A DNA stretch of 64,000 nucleotides from Parendozoicomonas haliclonae (GTDB lineage Bacteria > Pseudomonadota > Gammaproteobacteria > Pseudomonadales > Endozoicomonadaceae), in contig NZ_FWPT01000003.1 of NCBI RefSeq assembly GCF_900174585.1, positions 1 through 64,000 of the forward strand. The letters run 5' to 3'. A model generated the notes under the pieces. The model ran no database searches and had not been told where the DNA came from. It saw only the letters and a list, made by a program, of their open reading frames with translations. Position numbers and translations under genes: made by a program. This document shows, one piece after another, positions 26,792-37,119 of this stretch. Numbering within the stretch: position 1 is the stretch's first letter; each line of letters begins with the position of its first letter.

Positions 26792-29023
26792 TTAACTTTC
26801 CGTTTCGCTTACATTCAATCCAACCGAATGGGCCAGATCTACAAAATTCGGGAAGGATGTAGCCACATTGGCACAATCCAGAATCCGGATTTCCGCCGCC
26901 GCCCGCAAAGAGGCAACCGCAAAGGCCATGGCAATACGGTGATCTCCATGACTATGAACCGTCCCCCCCTGGAAGACAGTCTCAGCCAGGGAGCCAGGTA
27001 CACGCATACCATCTGGCAACGCAACCGCATTCACACCCAAAGCATTCAAACCATCCGCCATGGACTGGATACGGTCACTCTCTTTAACCCGCAGCTCTTC
27101 CGCACCGGTCAGCAGGGTATCACCTTCCGCACAGGCCGCAGCCACAAACAGAACCGGGAACTCATCAATCGCCAACGGCACCAGGTGCTCGGGAATCTCG
27201 ATACCTTTCAGAGGCGCATAACGCACCCGGATATCAGCCACCGGCTCACCACCCACTTCGCGTTGATTCTCCAACGTAATATCCGCGCCCATCAGCTTAA
27301 GGATATCCAGAATACCGGTACGGGTTGGATTAATGCCCACATGGGTGAGCAGAAGGTCTGCACCCGGGCTGATCGAGGCTGCCACCAGGAAAAACGCTGC
27401 CGAAGAAATATCAGCTGGCACATCTATCTGGCCGGCACTGGTGAGCTTGCCACCACCCTGAAGGGATACGCGATCGCCTTCCACGGTGACAGGGTAGCCC
27501 AAACCATTCAGCATACGCTCGGTATGATCGCGGGTTACACCCGGCTCAGTCACGGAGGTTTCACCCTCGGCATAGAGACCAGCCAGCAGCAGACAGGATT
27601 TTACCTGTGCTGAAGCCATTGGCATATCGTAATGAATACCATGGAGATTTTGCTTACCGCGAATCGCCAGAGGTGGGCGCCCACCTTCTTCCGTTTCAAT
27701 CACCGCCCCCATTTCTGCTAATGGATGCACGACACGATTCATCGGACGGCGGGAGAGTGATTCATCACCGGTCAGGGTCACATCAAAATTCTGAGCCGCC
27801 ATAAGGCCTGCCATCAAACGCATGGCCGTACCGGCATTACCGAGATAGAGAGGCCCTGGAGGTGGCTGCAAACCATGCAGGCCAACGCCATAAATCGTCA
27901 CCCTACCTTCATGGGGGCCCTCAATAACTACACCCATATCACGAAACGCCTGCAGCGTTGCCAGCGCATCTTCCCCTTCCAGGAAGCCGGAGACATGAGT
28001 CGTTCCTTCTGCCAGTGCACCCAGCATAATGGAACGGTGAGAAATGGATTTATCCCCGGGGACACGCAGGGTGCCCTTAATCACGCCGCCGGGTCCGGCC
28101 GTATAAGTGAGTGTATTGCTGCTCATAGACTTCAGATAAGACTGGCTTTCCAGCATGCGGGTAAAATGTTCACGGGCGGCTTTGGCACGGGTAATAATAC
28201 CCGTCATTTTCCGACTGTCGCCCTGCTCCACAGCACTGTACATCTCTTGAAGACCGAGAGAGAACTCGTCCAGTGCTGACAACAGAGCCTCACGATTGGC
28301 AATAAAGACATCATGCCACATGGTCGGATCACTGGCGGCAATACGGGTAAAATCCCGGAAGCCGCCAGCGGCGTAGCGAAAAATCTCCTGACTGTCCCGA
28401 TCCCCCGCCAGAGTATCAACCAGAGAGAAGGCTAAGAGGTGAGGTAGATGGCTGGTACGTGCCAGCACCTGATCATGGTGATCTACATCCATCTCCAACA
28501 CCAACGCACCCACGCTTTCCCACAGACGGCGCACGACAGCAACCGACTGCGGATCATTTTCTGGCATGGGCGTTACGATTACCTTGTGAGCTTCGTAAAG
28601 ATCCGCCCGTGACGCCGTGACTCCGCTTTTTTCAGAGCCGGCAATCGGATGACCAGGAACAAAAGCAGAAAGACTTTCTCCCAGCACATTCCGTGCAGTC
28701 GCAACAACATTACACTTGCTGCTGCCAACATCAGTAATCACCTTTCCGGCCAGATCAAAAGCGGACAGGGTCTCCACCAATGCAGACAACGCCAACACTG
28801 GCACCGAGAGCACAACAATATCCGCTTCAGCAACAGCCTGTTCCAGGTCAGGCACAGCCCGATCAATAATGCCGCGCTCTTTGGCGATAATCAGCGCCTG
28901 CTCATCCCGATCACAGGCCAGCACTTCACGACAGACACCACGGGATACGAGTGCCGCCGCCAGCGAGCCACCAATCAGACCCAGACCAACTATCAGAACA
29001 CGGGCATCATTCAGTGATTTCAT
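26792..29023 (-). CDS. tyrA-aroA: Bifunctional prephenate dehydrogenase / EPSP synthase
   Basis: A 743-aa fusion. The N-terminal part (about 1-290) is a TyrA-type NAD-dependent prephenate dehydrogenase with the Rossmann GLGLIGGSLA motif. The C-terminal part (about 305-743) is 3-phosphoshikimate 1-carboxyvinyltransferase with PGDKSISHRSIMLGALA and LGNAGTAMRLM. The fused form is known in Pseudomonas and relatives. It makes EPSP in the shikimate pathway and 4-hydroxyphenylpyruvate for tyrosine. Its start overlaps the hisC stop by 4 bp. Confidence 0.96.
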   Translation of the reverse strand: MKSLNDARVLIVGLGLIGGSLAAALVSRGVCREVLACDRDEQALIIAKERGIIDRAVPDLEQAVAEADIVVLSVPVLALSALVETLSAFDLAGKVITDVGSSKCNVVATARNVLGESLSAFVPGHPIAGSEKSGVTASRADLYEAHKVIVTPMPENDPQSVAVVRRLWESVGALVLEMDVDHHDQVLARTSHLPHLLAFSLVDTLAGDRDSQEIFRYAAGGFRDFTRIAASDPTMWHDVFIANREALLSALDEFSLGLQEMYSAVEQGDSRKMTGIITRAKAAREHFTRMLESQSYLKSMSSNTLTYTAGPGGVIKGTLRVPGDKSISHRSIMLGALAEGTTHVSGFLEGEDALATLQAFRDMGVVIEGPHEGRVTIYGVGLHGLQPPPGPLYLGNAGTAMRLMAGLMAAQNFDVTLTGDESLSRRPMNRVVHPLAEMGAVIETEEGGRPPLAIRGKQNLHGIHYDMPMASAQVKSCLLLAGLYAEGETSVTEPGVTRDHTERMLNGLGYPVTVEGDRVSLQGGGKLTSAGQIDVPADISSAAFFLVAASISPGADLLLTHVGINPTRTGILDILKLMGADITLENQREVGGEPVADIRVRYAPLKGIEIPEHLVPLAIDEFPVLFVAAACAEGDTLLTGAEELRVKESDRIQSMADGLNALGVNAVALPDGMRVPGSLAETVFQGGTVHSHGDHRIAMAFAVASLRAAAEIRILDCANVATSFPNFVDLAHSVGLNVSETES

Positions 29024-30141
29024 AGAGCTGCTACTTCGCTCAAGGCTGCTGGCAAAGCATCCAGAAACGCCTGATTCTCTTCCGGCGTACCGACAGAAAC
29101 CCGCAGATGAGCAGGCAGACCATAACCGGTCACAGGGCGTACAATCACACCACGCTTCAGCAGGGTCTGGTACACCTGTTCGCCATTATGGCCTGTATCG
29201 AAGGTGATAAAGTTACCTAAAGACGGGATATACGACAGACCAAGAACATCAAGCCCCTGCTCCAGCTGACGCAAACCATCGGTATTCATAGCCTTACTGC
29301 GGGCAACATAATCTTCATCAGCCAGTGCCGCCACAGCTGCGGCCAGAGCAAAACTGTTGACATTAAAAGGCTGACGCACACGGTTCAGCACTTCCGCGAT
29401 AGCCACAGAAGAAACACTGTAGCCAACCCGAAGGGAAGCCAGACCATAAATCTTGGAGAAGGTGCGGGTGACTACCAGATTCGGATAATCCGCCAACCAG
29501 TCCAGACCATTGGGGTAATCGGGATGGTCAATATATTCACAGTAAGCTTCATCCAGAACCACCAGCACCCGCTCGGGTACTGATTGCAGAAAGGTCTTCA
29601 AAGCATCCCGATCCAGCCAGTTACCGGTTGGATTATTCGGATTGGCAATAAACACGACACGCGTCTTATCTGTGATAGCTGCTGCCATCGCCACAAGATC
29701 ATGACCATAGTCTTTCGCCGGAACCTGTACCGGCTGACCACTGGCTGCCAGCGTCGAGATCGGATAGACCGCAAAAGCGTGCTCGGAGAATACCACTTCA
29801 TCACCGGGAGAAACCCAGGCCCGAACAATCAGATCCAGCACATCATTGGAACCATTACCCAGCGTGATGCCTTGAGGATCAACGCTCAACTTGGCAGCCA
29901 GCGCCTGCTTAAGCTGATAACCACTACCATCCGGATAACGTGCCAGGTCCGCACATTCCGACTGCAGAGTCGCAACCACCTTCTCGGATGGCCCCAACGG
30001 ATTTTCGTTACTGGCCAGCTTCACAATAGCTTTTTCATCCAGCCCCAACTCACGGGCCAATTCTGAAATTGGCTTACCTGGCTGGTAGGGCTTTAACCGG
30101 CTAACACCCGGCGTCGTTTGCTGAGCAAAATCGCAGCTCAC
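29020..30141 (-). CDS. hisC: Histidinol-phosphate aminotransferase
   Basis: A 373-aa class II PLP aminotransferase with the PLP lysine in TRTFSKIYGLASLRVGY, NPNNPTGN and the phosphate-binding arginine near the end. GTG 30141 is preferred: GGGGGAGAG is directly upstream and the protein then begins MSCDF like its homologues; a longer frame reaches ATG 30195. In this operon (pheA-hisC-tyrA/aroA) the enzyme may also transaminate aromatic keto acids. Confidence 0.92.
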   Translation of the reverse strand: MSCDFAQQTTPGVSRLKPYQPGKPISELARELGLDEKAIVKLASNENPLGPSEKVVATLQSECADLARYPDGSGYQLKQALAAKLSVDPQGITLGNGSNDVLDLIVRAWVSPGDEVVFSEHAFAVYPISTLAASGQPVQVPAKDYGHDLVAMAAAITDKTRVVFIANPNNPTGNWLDRDALKTFLQSVPERVLVVLDEAYCEYIDHPDYPNGLDWLADYPNLVVTRTFSKIYGLASLRVGYSVSSVAIAEVLNRVRQPFNVNSFALAAAVAALADEDYVARSKAMNTDGLRQLEQGLDVLGLSYIPSLGNFITFDTGHNGEQVYQTLLKRGVIVRPVTGYGLPAHLRVSVGTPEENQAFLDALPAALSEVAAL

Positions 30142-30218
30142 CTCTCCCCCTTGTACTTTTATTACCAAAGCCTTCTTATCAAAGCCTGCCGTCATACGAC
30201 AGAAGTTAGCGAGCGAGT

Positions 30219-31328
30219 TTACAGGACACCTTTGGGATAGGAGCCCAGCACCTTCAACTCAGCCGCCAGAGATTCCACTTCGCGCAGCACATACTGCACC
30301 TTTGGATCGTCTTTGTGCCCGCTGAAATCAATAAAGAACACATAGTTCCACACGCCACTGCGGGCCGGGCGCGTTTCAATGCGGGTCAGGTCGATATCAT
30401 AGCAATGGAACGGTGCTAGCAGCCTGTGCAGACTGCCCGGCTTGTTGCGCATAGCGACAACCAGAGACGTCTTATCTGTGCCGCTGGCCGGTACCGAATC
30501 ATTACCAATAATCAGGAAGCGGGTGGAGTTATCCGGCTCATCTTCAATCTTCTCAGCGATCTTGGTCAGACCATACAGTTCAGCAGCCATATCTCCGGCA
30601 ATCGCGGCAGAGTTCCACTCACTCTTCACTCGGCGGGCCGCTTCGGCATTACTGCTGACAGCCACCTTTTCCACCATCGGCCAATGAGCATCCAGCCACT
30701 TACGGCACTGAGCCAGAGACTGGGCATGGGAGTAGACACGGGTAATCTTGTCCTGACGGGTGTTTTCACCGCAGAGCAGATGATGATGAATACGCAGCAC
30801 AACTTCACCGCAAATCTGCAGCGAAGAGTTCATAAAGGTATCGAGCGTATGGGTGACAACCCCTTCGGAGGAATTTTCTACCGGCACCACACCATAATTA
30901 ACGGCACCGGCTTCCACTTCCCGGAACACCTCATCAATCGCAGACATAGGCACACAGACCGCAGAATGACCGAAGTGCTTCAGAGCGGCCTGCTGGGTAA
31001 AGGTGCCTTCCGGTCCCAGATAGGCGACACGAACCGGTTTTTCCAGAGCCAGACATGCGGACATGATCTCCCGAAACAGGCGAGCCATTTCTTCATCATC
31101 CAGCGGACCGATATTCTTTTCCATAATCGCCCGCAAAACCTGAGCCTCACGCTCAGGGCGATAAAACACCGCATCACCACCCGCTGCCAGCTTGACTCTG
31201 GCGACCTCCTGCGCAAGGCGGGCACGCTCACTGATCAGCTGCAGGATATTGGTATCCAGCTCATCAATACGATCCCGCAAACCTACCAGGGGGTTACTCT
31301 GCTCCGCTCCCTTATCCGCTTCACTCAT
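30219..31328 (-). CDS. pheA: Bifunctional chorismate mutase / prephenate dehydratase
   Basis: A 369-aa P-protein. The N-terminal AroQ chorismate mutase (about 12-100; LRDRIDELDTNILQLISERA) is followed by prephenate dehydratase (about 105-280; VAYLGPEGTFTQQAA). A C-terminal ACT domain (about 285-365; NKPGSLHRLL, IETRP) should give phenylalanine feedback inhibition. It is positioned between serC and hisC on the same strand. Confidence 0.97.
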   Translation of the reverse strand: MSEADKGAEQSNPLVGLRDRIDELDTNILQLISERARLAQEVARVKLAAGGDAVFYRPEREAQVLRAIMEKNIGPLDDEEMARLFREIMSACLALEKPVRVAYLGPEGTFTQQAALKHFGHSAVCVPMSAIDEVFREVEAGAVNYGVVPVENSSEGVVTHTLDTFMNSSLQICGEVVLRIHHHLLCGENTRQDKITRVYSHAQSLAQCRKWLDAHWPMVEKVAVSSNAEAARRVKSEWNSAAIAGDMAAELYGLTKIAEKIEDEPDNSTRFLIIGNDSVPASGTDKTSLVVAMRNKPGSLHRLLAPFHCYDIDLTRIETRPARSGVWNYVFFIDFSGHKDDPKVQYVLREVESLAAELKVLGSYPKGVL

Positions 31329-31375
31329 GGTCTTGTCACTCCATCAAACCCGACGCGTACTCATTTTCCCAAAAT

Positions 31376-32458
31376 CTAACCGTACCGCTTTTCAAAATCG
31401 GCCATAAAGGCAATCAAGGCATCCACGGACTCTTCACTCACGGCATTATAAATGCTGGCGCGCATACCGCCGACTGCACGATGCCCCTTCAAATAAAGCA
31501 GCTTCTGCTCAGCCGCCTGACTGAGAAACTCGGCGTTCAAATTATCATCCTGCAACTTGAACGGAACATTCATTTTTGAACGGTAACGCGGATCGACCGG
31601 GTTACTGTAAAAATCACTGCCATCAATCGCACCATAAAGCTTGGCAGCCTTGCGATCATTAACCTGAGCAATTCCTTCAACACCACCCTGACGCTTCAGC
31701 CACTTGAACACTAACCCTGCCAGATACCAGGAGTAGGTGGGCGGCGTATTCAGCATGGAATCATTATCTGCGATGTTCTGATAGTTCATCAGTGTCGGAC
31801 AGGCATCCGCCGCCTGACCCAGCAAGTCGTCCCGAACAATCACTACAGAGATACCAGCCGGCCCGATATTCTTTTGAGCACCGGCATAGATCAGCCCAAA
31901 CCGGCTGACATCCATTGGGGTTGAAAGGATGTTGGAAGACATATCCGCCACCAGCGGCACACCACCAACATCTGGGATATCAGCAAAGGCCAGACCGCCA
32001 ATGGTTTCATTCGGGGTGTAATGCACATACGCCGCATCAGGATCCAGCTGCCAGCTGTCCCGATCGGGAATAGTTGAGAAATTCTGATCTTCGCTGCTGG
32101 TCGCGACATTCACACCACCAAAGCGGCGGCCTTCTTTGATAGCCTTAATAGACCAGTGACCGGTATTCAGGTAGTCCGCCTTGCTGGCAGCTCCCATCAG
32201 GTTCAGTGGCACCATAGCGAACTGGGAAGTGGCGCCGCCCTGCATAAACAGAACTTTGTAATTGGCAGGAATCCCCATCAGATCGCGCAGATCCTGCTCA
32301 GCCTCTGTGGCAATAGCCATATACTCAGGGCTGCGATGACTGATCTCCATCACCGAAACACCACGTCCCTGCCAGTCCAGCAGCTCATCGCGAGCCTGTT
32401 CCAGTACTTCTTGTGGCAGTGCCGCAGGCCCCGCACTGAAATTATGTGCTCTTGTCAT
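31376..32458 (-). CDS. serC: Phosphoserine aminotransferase
   Basis: A 360-aa class V PLP aminotransferase converting 3-phosphohydroxypyruvate to phosphoserine. It also acts in pyridoxal phosphate synthesis. The start MTRAHNFSAGPAALP is the family N-terminus, so ATG 32458 is chosen over the longer frame to 32527. The PLP lysine lies in YAGAQKNIGPAG. The intergenic region 32459-32823 is AT-rich, must hold the serC and AbgT promoters, and shows no gene; I could not assign convincing hexamers. Confidence 0.96.
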   Translation of the reverse strand: MTRAHNFSAGPAALPQEVLEQARDELLDWQGRGVSVMEISHRSPEYMAIATEAEQDLRDLMGIPANYKVLFMQGGATSQFAMVPLNLMGAASKADYLNTGHWSIKAIKEGRRFGGVNVATSSEDQNFSTIPDRDSWQLDPDAAYVHYTPNETIGGLAFADIPDVGGVPLVADMSSNILSTPMDVSRFGLIYAGAQKNIGPAGISVVIVRDDLLGQAADACPTLMNYQNIADNDSMLNTPPTYSWYLAGLVFKWLKRQGGVEGIAQVNDRKAAKLYGAIDGSDFYSNPVDPRYRSKMNVPFKLQDDNLNAEFLSQAAEQKLLYLKGHRAVGGMRASIYNAVSEESVDALIAFMADFEKRYG

Positions 32459-32823
32459 AAATCTTCGGATGCCACCGACCCCAAACGGTTTTGATGTTTT
32501 GATACTGCTCAGCCCACGCTTAGCCACCTGCGATTACGGACTTACAAACGAACAGTGCGGAAACCTGCAGGTGTAATGGCCCAGCATTGTAACCAAAACC
32601 ATGCACCGGTGATACGCCACACCCGACACAATCACACGCCTTACACAGCAAGACATTTGCGCAAATTCATCATCAAATACTGCACAAATAGCAAAAATCT
32701 CTAAAAACAATCAGCAAATCAACAAGTTATATTGACAACAATCAGCTCGAACACCTCATCATCCTGCGACAATCGCCTGGCAATGCTTCCACTGTAAATC
32801 CCCCCTCGAGAGATTTTTCTTCA

Positions 32824-34376
32824 ATGAGCAAGGCCAACGCAGCCGCTGAGCTGAACAACCGGGCGTCGCTGATCGAACGGATCGGCAAAAAGATTCCGGA
32901 CCCATTGTTATCTTTATGTTCCTGTACGCCCTTACCGCCATCATTTCGGTGTTAATGGGTGGCTACACCTTCAGCAGTGTTGGCGCCAGCGGCCAGCCGG
33001 TCGAATACGCTATCAACAATATGATGACCGGCGAGAAGATTCGCTGGATCTTCGATAACGCTATCCTGCAAAACTGGCTGGCATTCGGTAACGGTGTTCT
33101 GGGTGTGATCCTGATTTCTGTTCTGGGTGTAGGCGTGGCGGAAGAGTCCGGCATGCTGGCAGCACTGATCAAGAAAGCAGGCTCCCATATCAACGAACGT
33201 TTCCTGCCTCTGCTACTGGTTTTCCTGGGCATCATGAGCAGCGTGGCATCCGATGCCGGTTACCTGATCCTGATCCCACTGGCCGGTCTGCTATACGCCG
33301 GTACTGGCAAGAACCCGCTGATCGGTATGGCCGCTGCTTTTGCTGGTGTATCCGCAGGCTTTAGCGCCAACCTGATTCCAGCGACCCCGATTGATGCCAT
33401 CGTCGGCAACAACGCCATGGTGTTCGCAGAATCCCAGGGCGTTCCGTTCACCACTGCCGCTGGTGAGCCACTGAACGCGTCAACCATGAACTACTTCTTC
33501 ATTGCCGCGTCTGTATTCCTGCTCTGTACCGTAGGCGCCTGGGTGACCCAACGCTTTGTTGCACCCAAGCTGGAAAAGCAGAGCTATATCATTCCTGAGG
33601 ATATGGATCTCAACGACTTCACTGTGAAGCCGGAAGAGCACAAGGCCCTGAAGATGGCCGGTCTTGGCCTGATCATATCTGCACTGGCGATTGCCGGTCT
33701 GGCTATGGGCCCTCTGGCGGCTTATACCAATGACGCCGGTCGCACAGTTAACCCATTTGTGAACAACATGATTCTGGTCATCGCGTTGTTCTTCATTATT
33801 ACCGGCGTGTTCTACGGCGTATCGATTGGCAAGTTCAAATCTGTGACCTGCGTGGTAAATGCCATGGTTAAGCAGATGAACACCATGGGCTACATCCTGG
33901 TTTTGACCTTCTTCTGCTACGCCTTCCTGGCTCTGCTGGGTCAGTCTGGACTTGGTACATATGTCACTTATCTGGGCGCCAACTTCTTGCAGGCACTGGG
34001 CTTGGATGCCGTACCGGTACTGCTGCTGATCGGCTTTATTATTGTGACTGCCATCATCAACCTGCTGGTTGGCGGCCTGACCTCCAAGTGGATGCTGCTC
34101 GGCCCGATCTTTATCCCAATGCTCTATCAGGTTAACCCAGCCATGACTCCGGATCTGGTATCTGCAGCATTCCGTGTTGCCGACTCCAGTACCAACATCA
34201 TCACTCCAATGATGACTTATGCAGGTGTAATCCTGGCCTTTATGCGCAAGTACAAGCCTGAGATGACCATTGGCGACCAGATCAGCATCATGCTGCCTTA
34301 CTCTGTTGCTTTCCTGACCATCTGGACCACCTTCCTGGTGATCTTCTTTATGTTCAATATCCCGATGGGCTTCTAA
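32824..34376 (+). CDS. AbgT-family transporter with apparent N-terminal frameshift
   Basis: From 32916 the frame encodes 486 aa of an AbgT-type transporter (family known for p-aminobenzoyl-glutamate uptake or sulfonamide efflux), with about 11 membrane segments and the conserved SDAGYLILIPLAG and PATPIDAIVGNNA segments. The family's N-terminus lies upstream in another frame: ATG 32824 encodes MSKANAAAELNN... ending KKIPDP, the usual AbgT pre-TM1 segment. One missing base near 32901 (a CCC run) separates it from IVIFMFLY. Either a real one-base deletion, a sequencing error or a restart at 32916. Remaining TM segments are intact. Confidence 0.85.
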
Positions 34377-34412
34377 ACCCTCCCAATTGAGACAAAAAAT
34401 CTGAACATAAAA

Positions 34413-34444
34413 AAGAGGGAGAACGCTTTGCCGCTCTCCCTCTT
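34413..34444. terminator. Bidirectional terminator between AbgT gene and bcp
   Basis: A 10-bp stem AAGAGGGAGA/TCTCCCTCTT with a 12-nt loop, preceded by an A-run and followed by CTTT. It sits between convergent genes. Confidence 0.8.
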
Positions 34445-34463
34445 CTTTACATAACCTGAACAC

Positions 34464-34934
34464 TCACCCCTTCAGGTAATTCAAAACCACCTCATGATGA
34501 TCCTTGGTTTTGAACTTATTAAAGACATGCTCAACCACACCGTTTTCATCAATCAGAAAACTGATGCGATGAATGCCATCAAACACCTTCCCCATAAACT
34601 TCTTCTCACCCCAAACACCAAACTGATCAGCCACGGCATGATCCTCATCGGAGAGCAGGGTAATTTTCAGCTCTTTTTTCTGTTCGAAGTTTTTCAGACG
34701 TTTGACAGGGTCCGGACTGAGACCAAGAACCACAACATCCAGATCATCAAAATCAGAGCGATGGTCGGTAAGGCTGCAGGCCTGCACAGTACAGCCAGGC
34801 GTGGAGGCTTTCGGGTAAAAGTAAACCAGAACTTTTTTACCGGCGAAATCACTTAGGCTAACGCTGTTTCCGTCCTGATCCAGCAGAGTAAAGGCGGGCG
34901 CTTTATCACCGGCCTGTAGTGTTTTTATCATCAC
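34464..34934 (-). CDS. bcp: Thioredoxin-dependent peroxiredoxin Bcp/PrxQ
   Basis: A 156-aa AhpC/TSA-fold protein. The peroxidatic C48 and resolving C53 (TPGCTVQAC) have the CX4C spacing of the PrxQ class. It reduces peroxides using thioredoxin. It is complete, cytoplasmic, with no signal peptide. Confidence 0.95.
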   Translation of the reverse strand: MMIKTLQAGDKAPAFTLLDQDGNSVSLSDFAGKKVLVYFYPKASTPGCTVQACSLTDHRSDFDDLDVVVLGLSPDPVKRLKNFEQKKELKITLLSDEDHAVADQFGVWGEKKFMGKVFDGIHRISFLIDENGVVEHVFNKFKTKDHHEVVLNYLKG

Positions 34935-35021
34935 AACTCCTGACTGTGCTATCTGTCGGAGGTGATTATACCTACATTGCCAAAGGGCAGCACTGTTGAC
35001 CTTAATACTGCTGAGCTGAGC

Positions 35022-35312
35022 TTAGCCCTGCAGCCAGCCCTGACGCTGCTGCCAAACCGTAAAGCTATCCAGCCGGTTATTCATATCGTAGACCTGAAAC
35101 CCTAACTGTACGCCTTCGGGCAACTGCATCTGGAAAACAAGAAATAACGCCTTCACAAAGTACTTGTAGCCATTCAACAACAGCTGCTTGCGCATAATAT
35201 TGCCGGCATTGTGCTCAAAGTTATGAATCCTGTGGATCCAATTTCGGCGCTGTTCGGGCGTCATTCCACGAATCCAGTTGGCAACAACACCGCCAAGCCA
35301 GCGCAGTGGCCA
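35022..35312 (-). pseudogene. C-terminal part of an amber-interrupted gene
   Basis: In-frame continuation of the upstream frame beyond a TAG at 35315-35313. The 16 codons after the TAG (W-P-L-R-W-L-G-G-V-V-A-N-W-I-R-G) run without a stop into ATG 35264 and a further 79 coherent residues rich in aromatic and basic residues (RNWIHRIHNFEHN). As a separate gene from ATG 35264 it would be 80 aa with no ribosome site, so I treat it as the severed C-terminus. Family unknown. Confidence 0.5.
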
Positions 35313-35819
35313 CTAGGCATTTTCGGCCGGATTGATAATGGAGTCGGGCGGGAGGCTTTCCACCAAAGAATTCATCATCGACAAATGTGCAGAGATACTT
35401 TCTTCACCATCACCGGCAAATTCTTCAAAAGCTTCTGCTCCCGCCAACCCGATGAAGGACAAACTGGCATGCACCAGCTGACACAGCGACATTGCAACAT
35501 CCCTCACCTTATCAGGAACCGGGACGGTGACCGCAGGTGCGGTAAGGCGAGGCGGTTCGACCCGGGCAGCCCCCACACCGGCAGGGGCACTTTCGGAAGC
35601 ATCCTTAACCGCAGCAACACCCAACTGAATGTGAGCGTCCTGAAATTGCTTCACCCGGCGCTCAGCTACAGCCTTTTGCGCCTGCTGGCACACACTCAGG
35701 GTCAGACCATCTTCAGGACTTCTGAACAATGGGACCTCAGACTGCGGCAGCTCAGAATCCTTTTGCGAGAGCCAGGAAGACTGACAACTGTTGCTTAAGC
35801 TTAATGTGAGTGAAGACAT
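35313..35819 (-). CDS. Hypothetical protein, N-terminal part before an in-frame TAG
   Basis: A 168-aa protein from ATG 35819 (GGGAGGG upstream). It is Ser/Pro-rich at the N-terminus with a proline- and valine-rich linker about residues 85-105. It then has a helical region (VRDVAMSLCQLVHASLSF) and an acidic stretch. It ends at TAG 35315-35313, after which the same frame stays open to 35022. The full product would be about 265 aa. Family not recognised. Confidence 0.5.
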   Translation of the reverse strand: MSSLTLSLSNSCQSSWLSQKDSELPQSEVPLFRSPEDGLTLSVCQQAQKAVAERRVKQFQDAHIQLGVAAVKDASESAPAGVGAARVEPPRLTAPAVTVPVPDKVRDVAMSLCQLVHASLSFIGLAGAEAFEEFAGDGEESISAHLSMMNSLVESLPPDSIINPAENA

Positions 35820-36006
35820 CCCCACCCTCCCGGACAAAACCTGATCAACGATTTTTGAGGACTGGCACTTTTACAAACTCACGCACTCTTTTCACCAACA
35901 CCCGCGCAAGCTGTTCTGACAATACCAATCACCACCTGCCAGCCCGTTGCCTCTGCACGTCAGCCACACTAACAACCTTGTCAGCTACTCGATCAGCATC
36001 GGCTTC

Positions 36007-37119
36007 CTAAGAAACAGACCGATACTGAGCCTGGAAGCAAGCCTTCAACTCGCCGATATCTCCACTGTAATTCTTGCCACGTTCCTGCTCGGCCGCCCTG
36101 TCCACAACAGACATCCAGTCCGCTTCGCCATAACCATAATCTGCCGGGTGTACCTTCACACCCAGATCCAGTAACAGCTCCTCCAGCAGTGCCGCAGCCT
36201 CCCAGCAGGAACAACCCAAAATATCCTCTACACACCGCAGAAAATAATCATCTTCAGCACAGGCTCTAATAATCACAGGCAGGGTAAAACTACAGGCAAC
36301 ACCATGAGGCATGCTTCTCTCCAGCGTTACGAGATAAGACAGACTATGAGCAATCGCGGTGCGGGTATTAGAGAAGGCCAGACCAGCCAGTAATGCTCCT
36401 TCCTGCAGCCCCCTCCGCACATCCAGATCAATTTTGTCTTCCACAACTTCAGACAGGGAATGAAGGATCTTTTTTGCAGCCTGAACAGCGTACAGCCGAC
36501 TGACAGGGTTACGGTTTTTATTCCAGAGACTTTCAAAGGTATGGGAAAGAGCATCCAGTGCGGAATGGATGGTTACTGATCGCGGCAGACTGCTGGTCAG
36601 CTCCGGCTCCAACACTGCAGCCTCTGCATAAAGCAAAGGATCAGATAAAGAATATTTACGCTGACCCTCGGGATCCCAGACCGTTGCCCAACACGTCACC
36701 TCACTTCCGGTTCCGGCAGTGGTTGGCACGGCAATATAATCCACCACCTTCTTTATTGACTGCCGCCCTAGAACAATATCCCACAGTTTCGTAGAAGAGT
36801 CAGAACAAGCCACCAAAACCTTGCAGGCATCAATAACAGAACCACCACCCAGAGCGATCATTATTTCCGGCCTGAGGCCAGCCGCCTGAAACTGACTATG
36901 CAACTCTGCCAGATGTGTAAGAGAAGGGTCTTCCTGCACGCCATTGATAACAAGATCGGGAGGCCTGCCAATAATGTCCGTTACTTGCTGGGTCAGCGTA
37001 CGAGAATACGCCGAATCATAAGTCACAACGCCATAACGGCGCGCACCAACAAGCTCTTCCAACTTCCCCAAAGATCCCGCGCCCGCATAAATTGCTACAG
37101 GGTTGGCATATGTCCACAT
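36007..37119 (-). CDS. Iron-containing alcohol dehydrogenase, phosphonoacetaldehyde reductase-like
   Basis: A 370-aa group III alcohol dehydrogenase. It has the NAD-binding GGGSVIDACK (about 92-101), the TTAGTGSEVT segment and the metal ligand region with HSALDALSHTFES and HSLSYLVTLERSMPHG. The alignment pattern resembles phosphonoacetaldehyde reductases of phosphonate biosynthesis, but no phosphonate gene is in the window, so the substrate is uncertain. It stands alone in the accessory stretch between serC and gyrA. Confidence 0.8.
   Translation of the reverse strand: MWTYANPVAIYAGAGSLGKLEELVGARRYGVVTYDSAYSRTLTQQVTDIIGRPPDLVINGVQEDPSLTHLAELHSQFQAAGLRPEIMIALGGGSVIDACKVLVACSDSSTKLWDIVLGRQSIKKVVDYIAVPTTAGTGSEVTCWATVWDPEGQRKYSLSDPLLYAEAAVLEPELTSSLPRSVTIHSALDALSHTFESLWNKNRNPVSRLYAVQAAKKILHSLSEVVEDKIDLDVRRGLQEGALLAGLAFSNTRTAIAHSLSYLVTLERSMPHGVACSFTLPVIIRACAEDDYFLRCVEDILGCSCWEAAALLEELLLDLGVKVHPADYGYGEADWMSVVDRAAEQERGKNYSGDIGELKACFQAQYRSVS

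Noticed and set aside
33480-34463. A 327-codon minus-strand frame opposite the AbgT transporter.
   Set aside because: Antisense shadow of a membrane-protein gene, rich in His and Gln as such shadows are; no coding evidence of its own.
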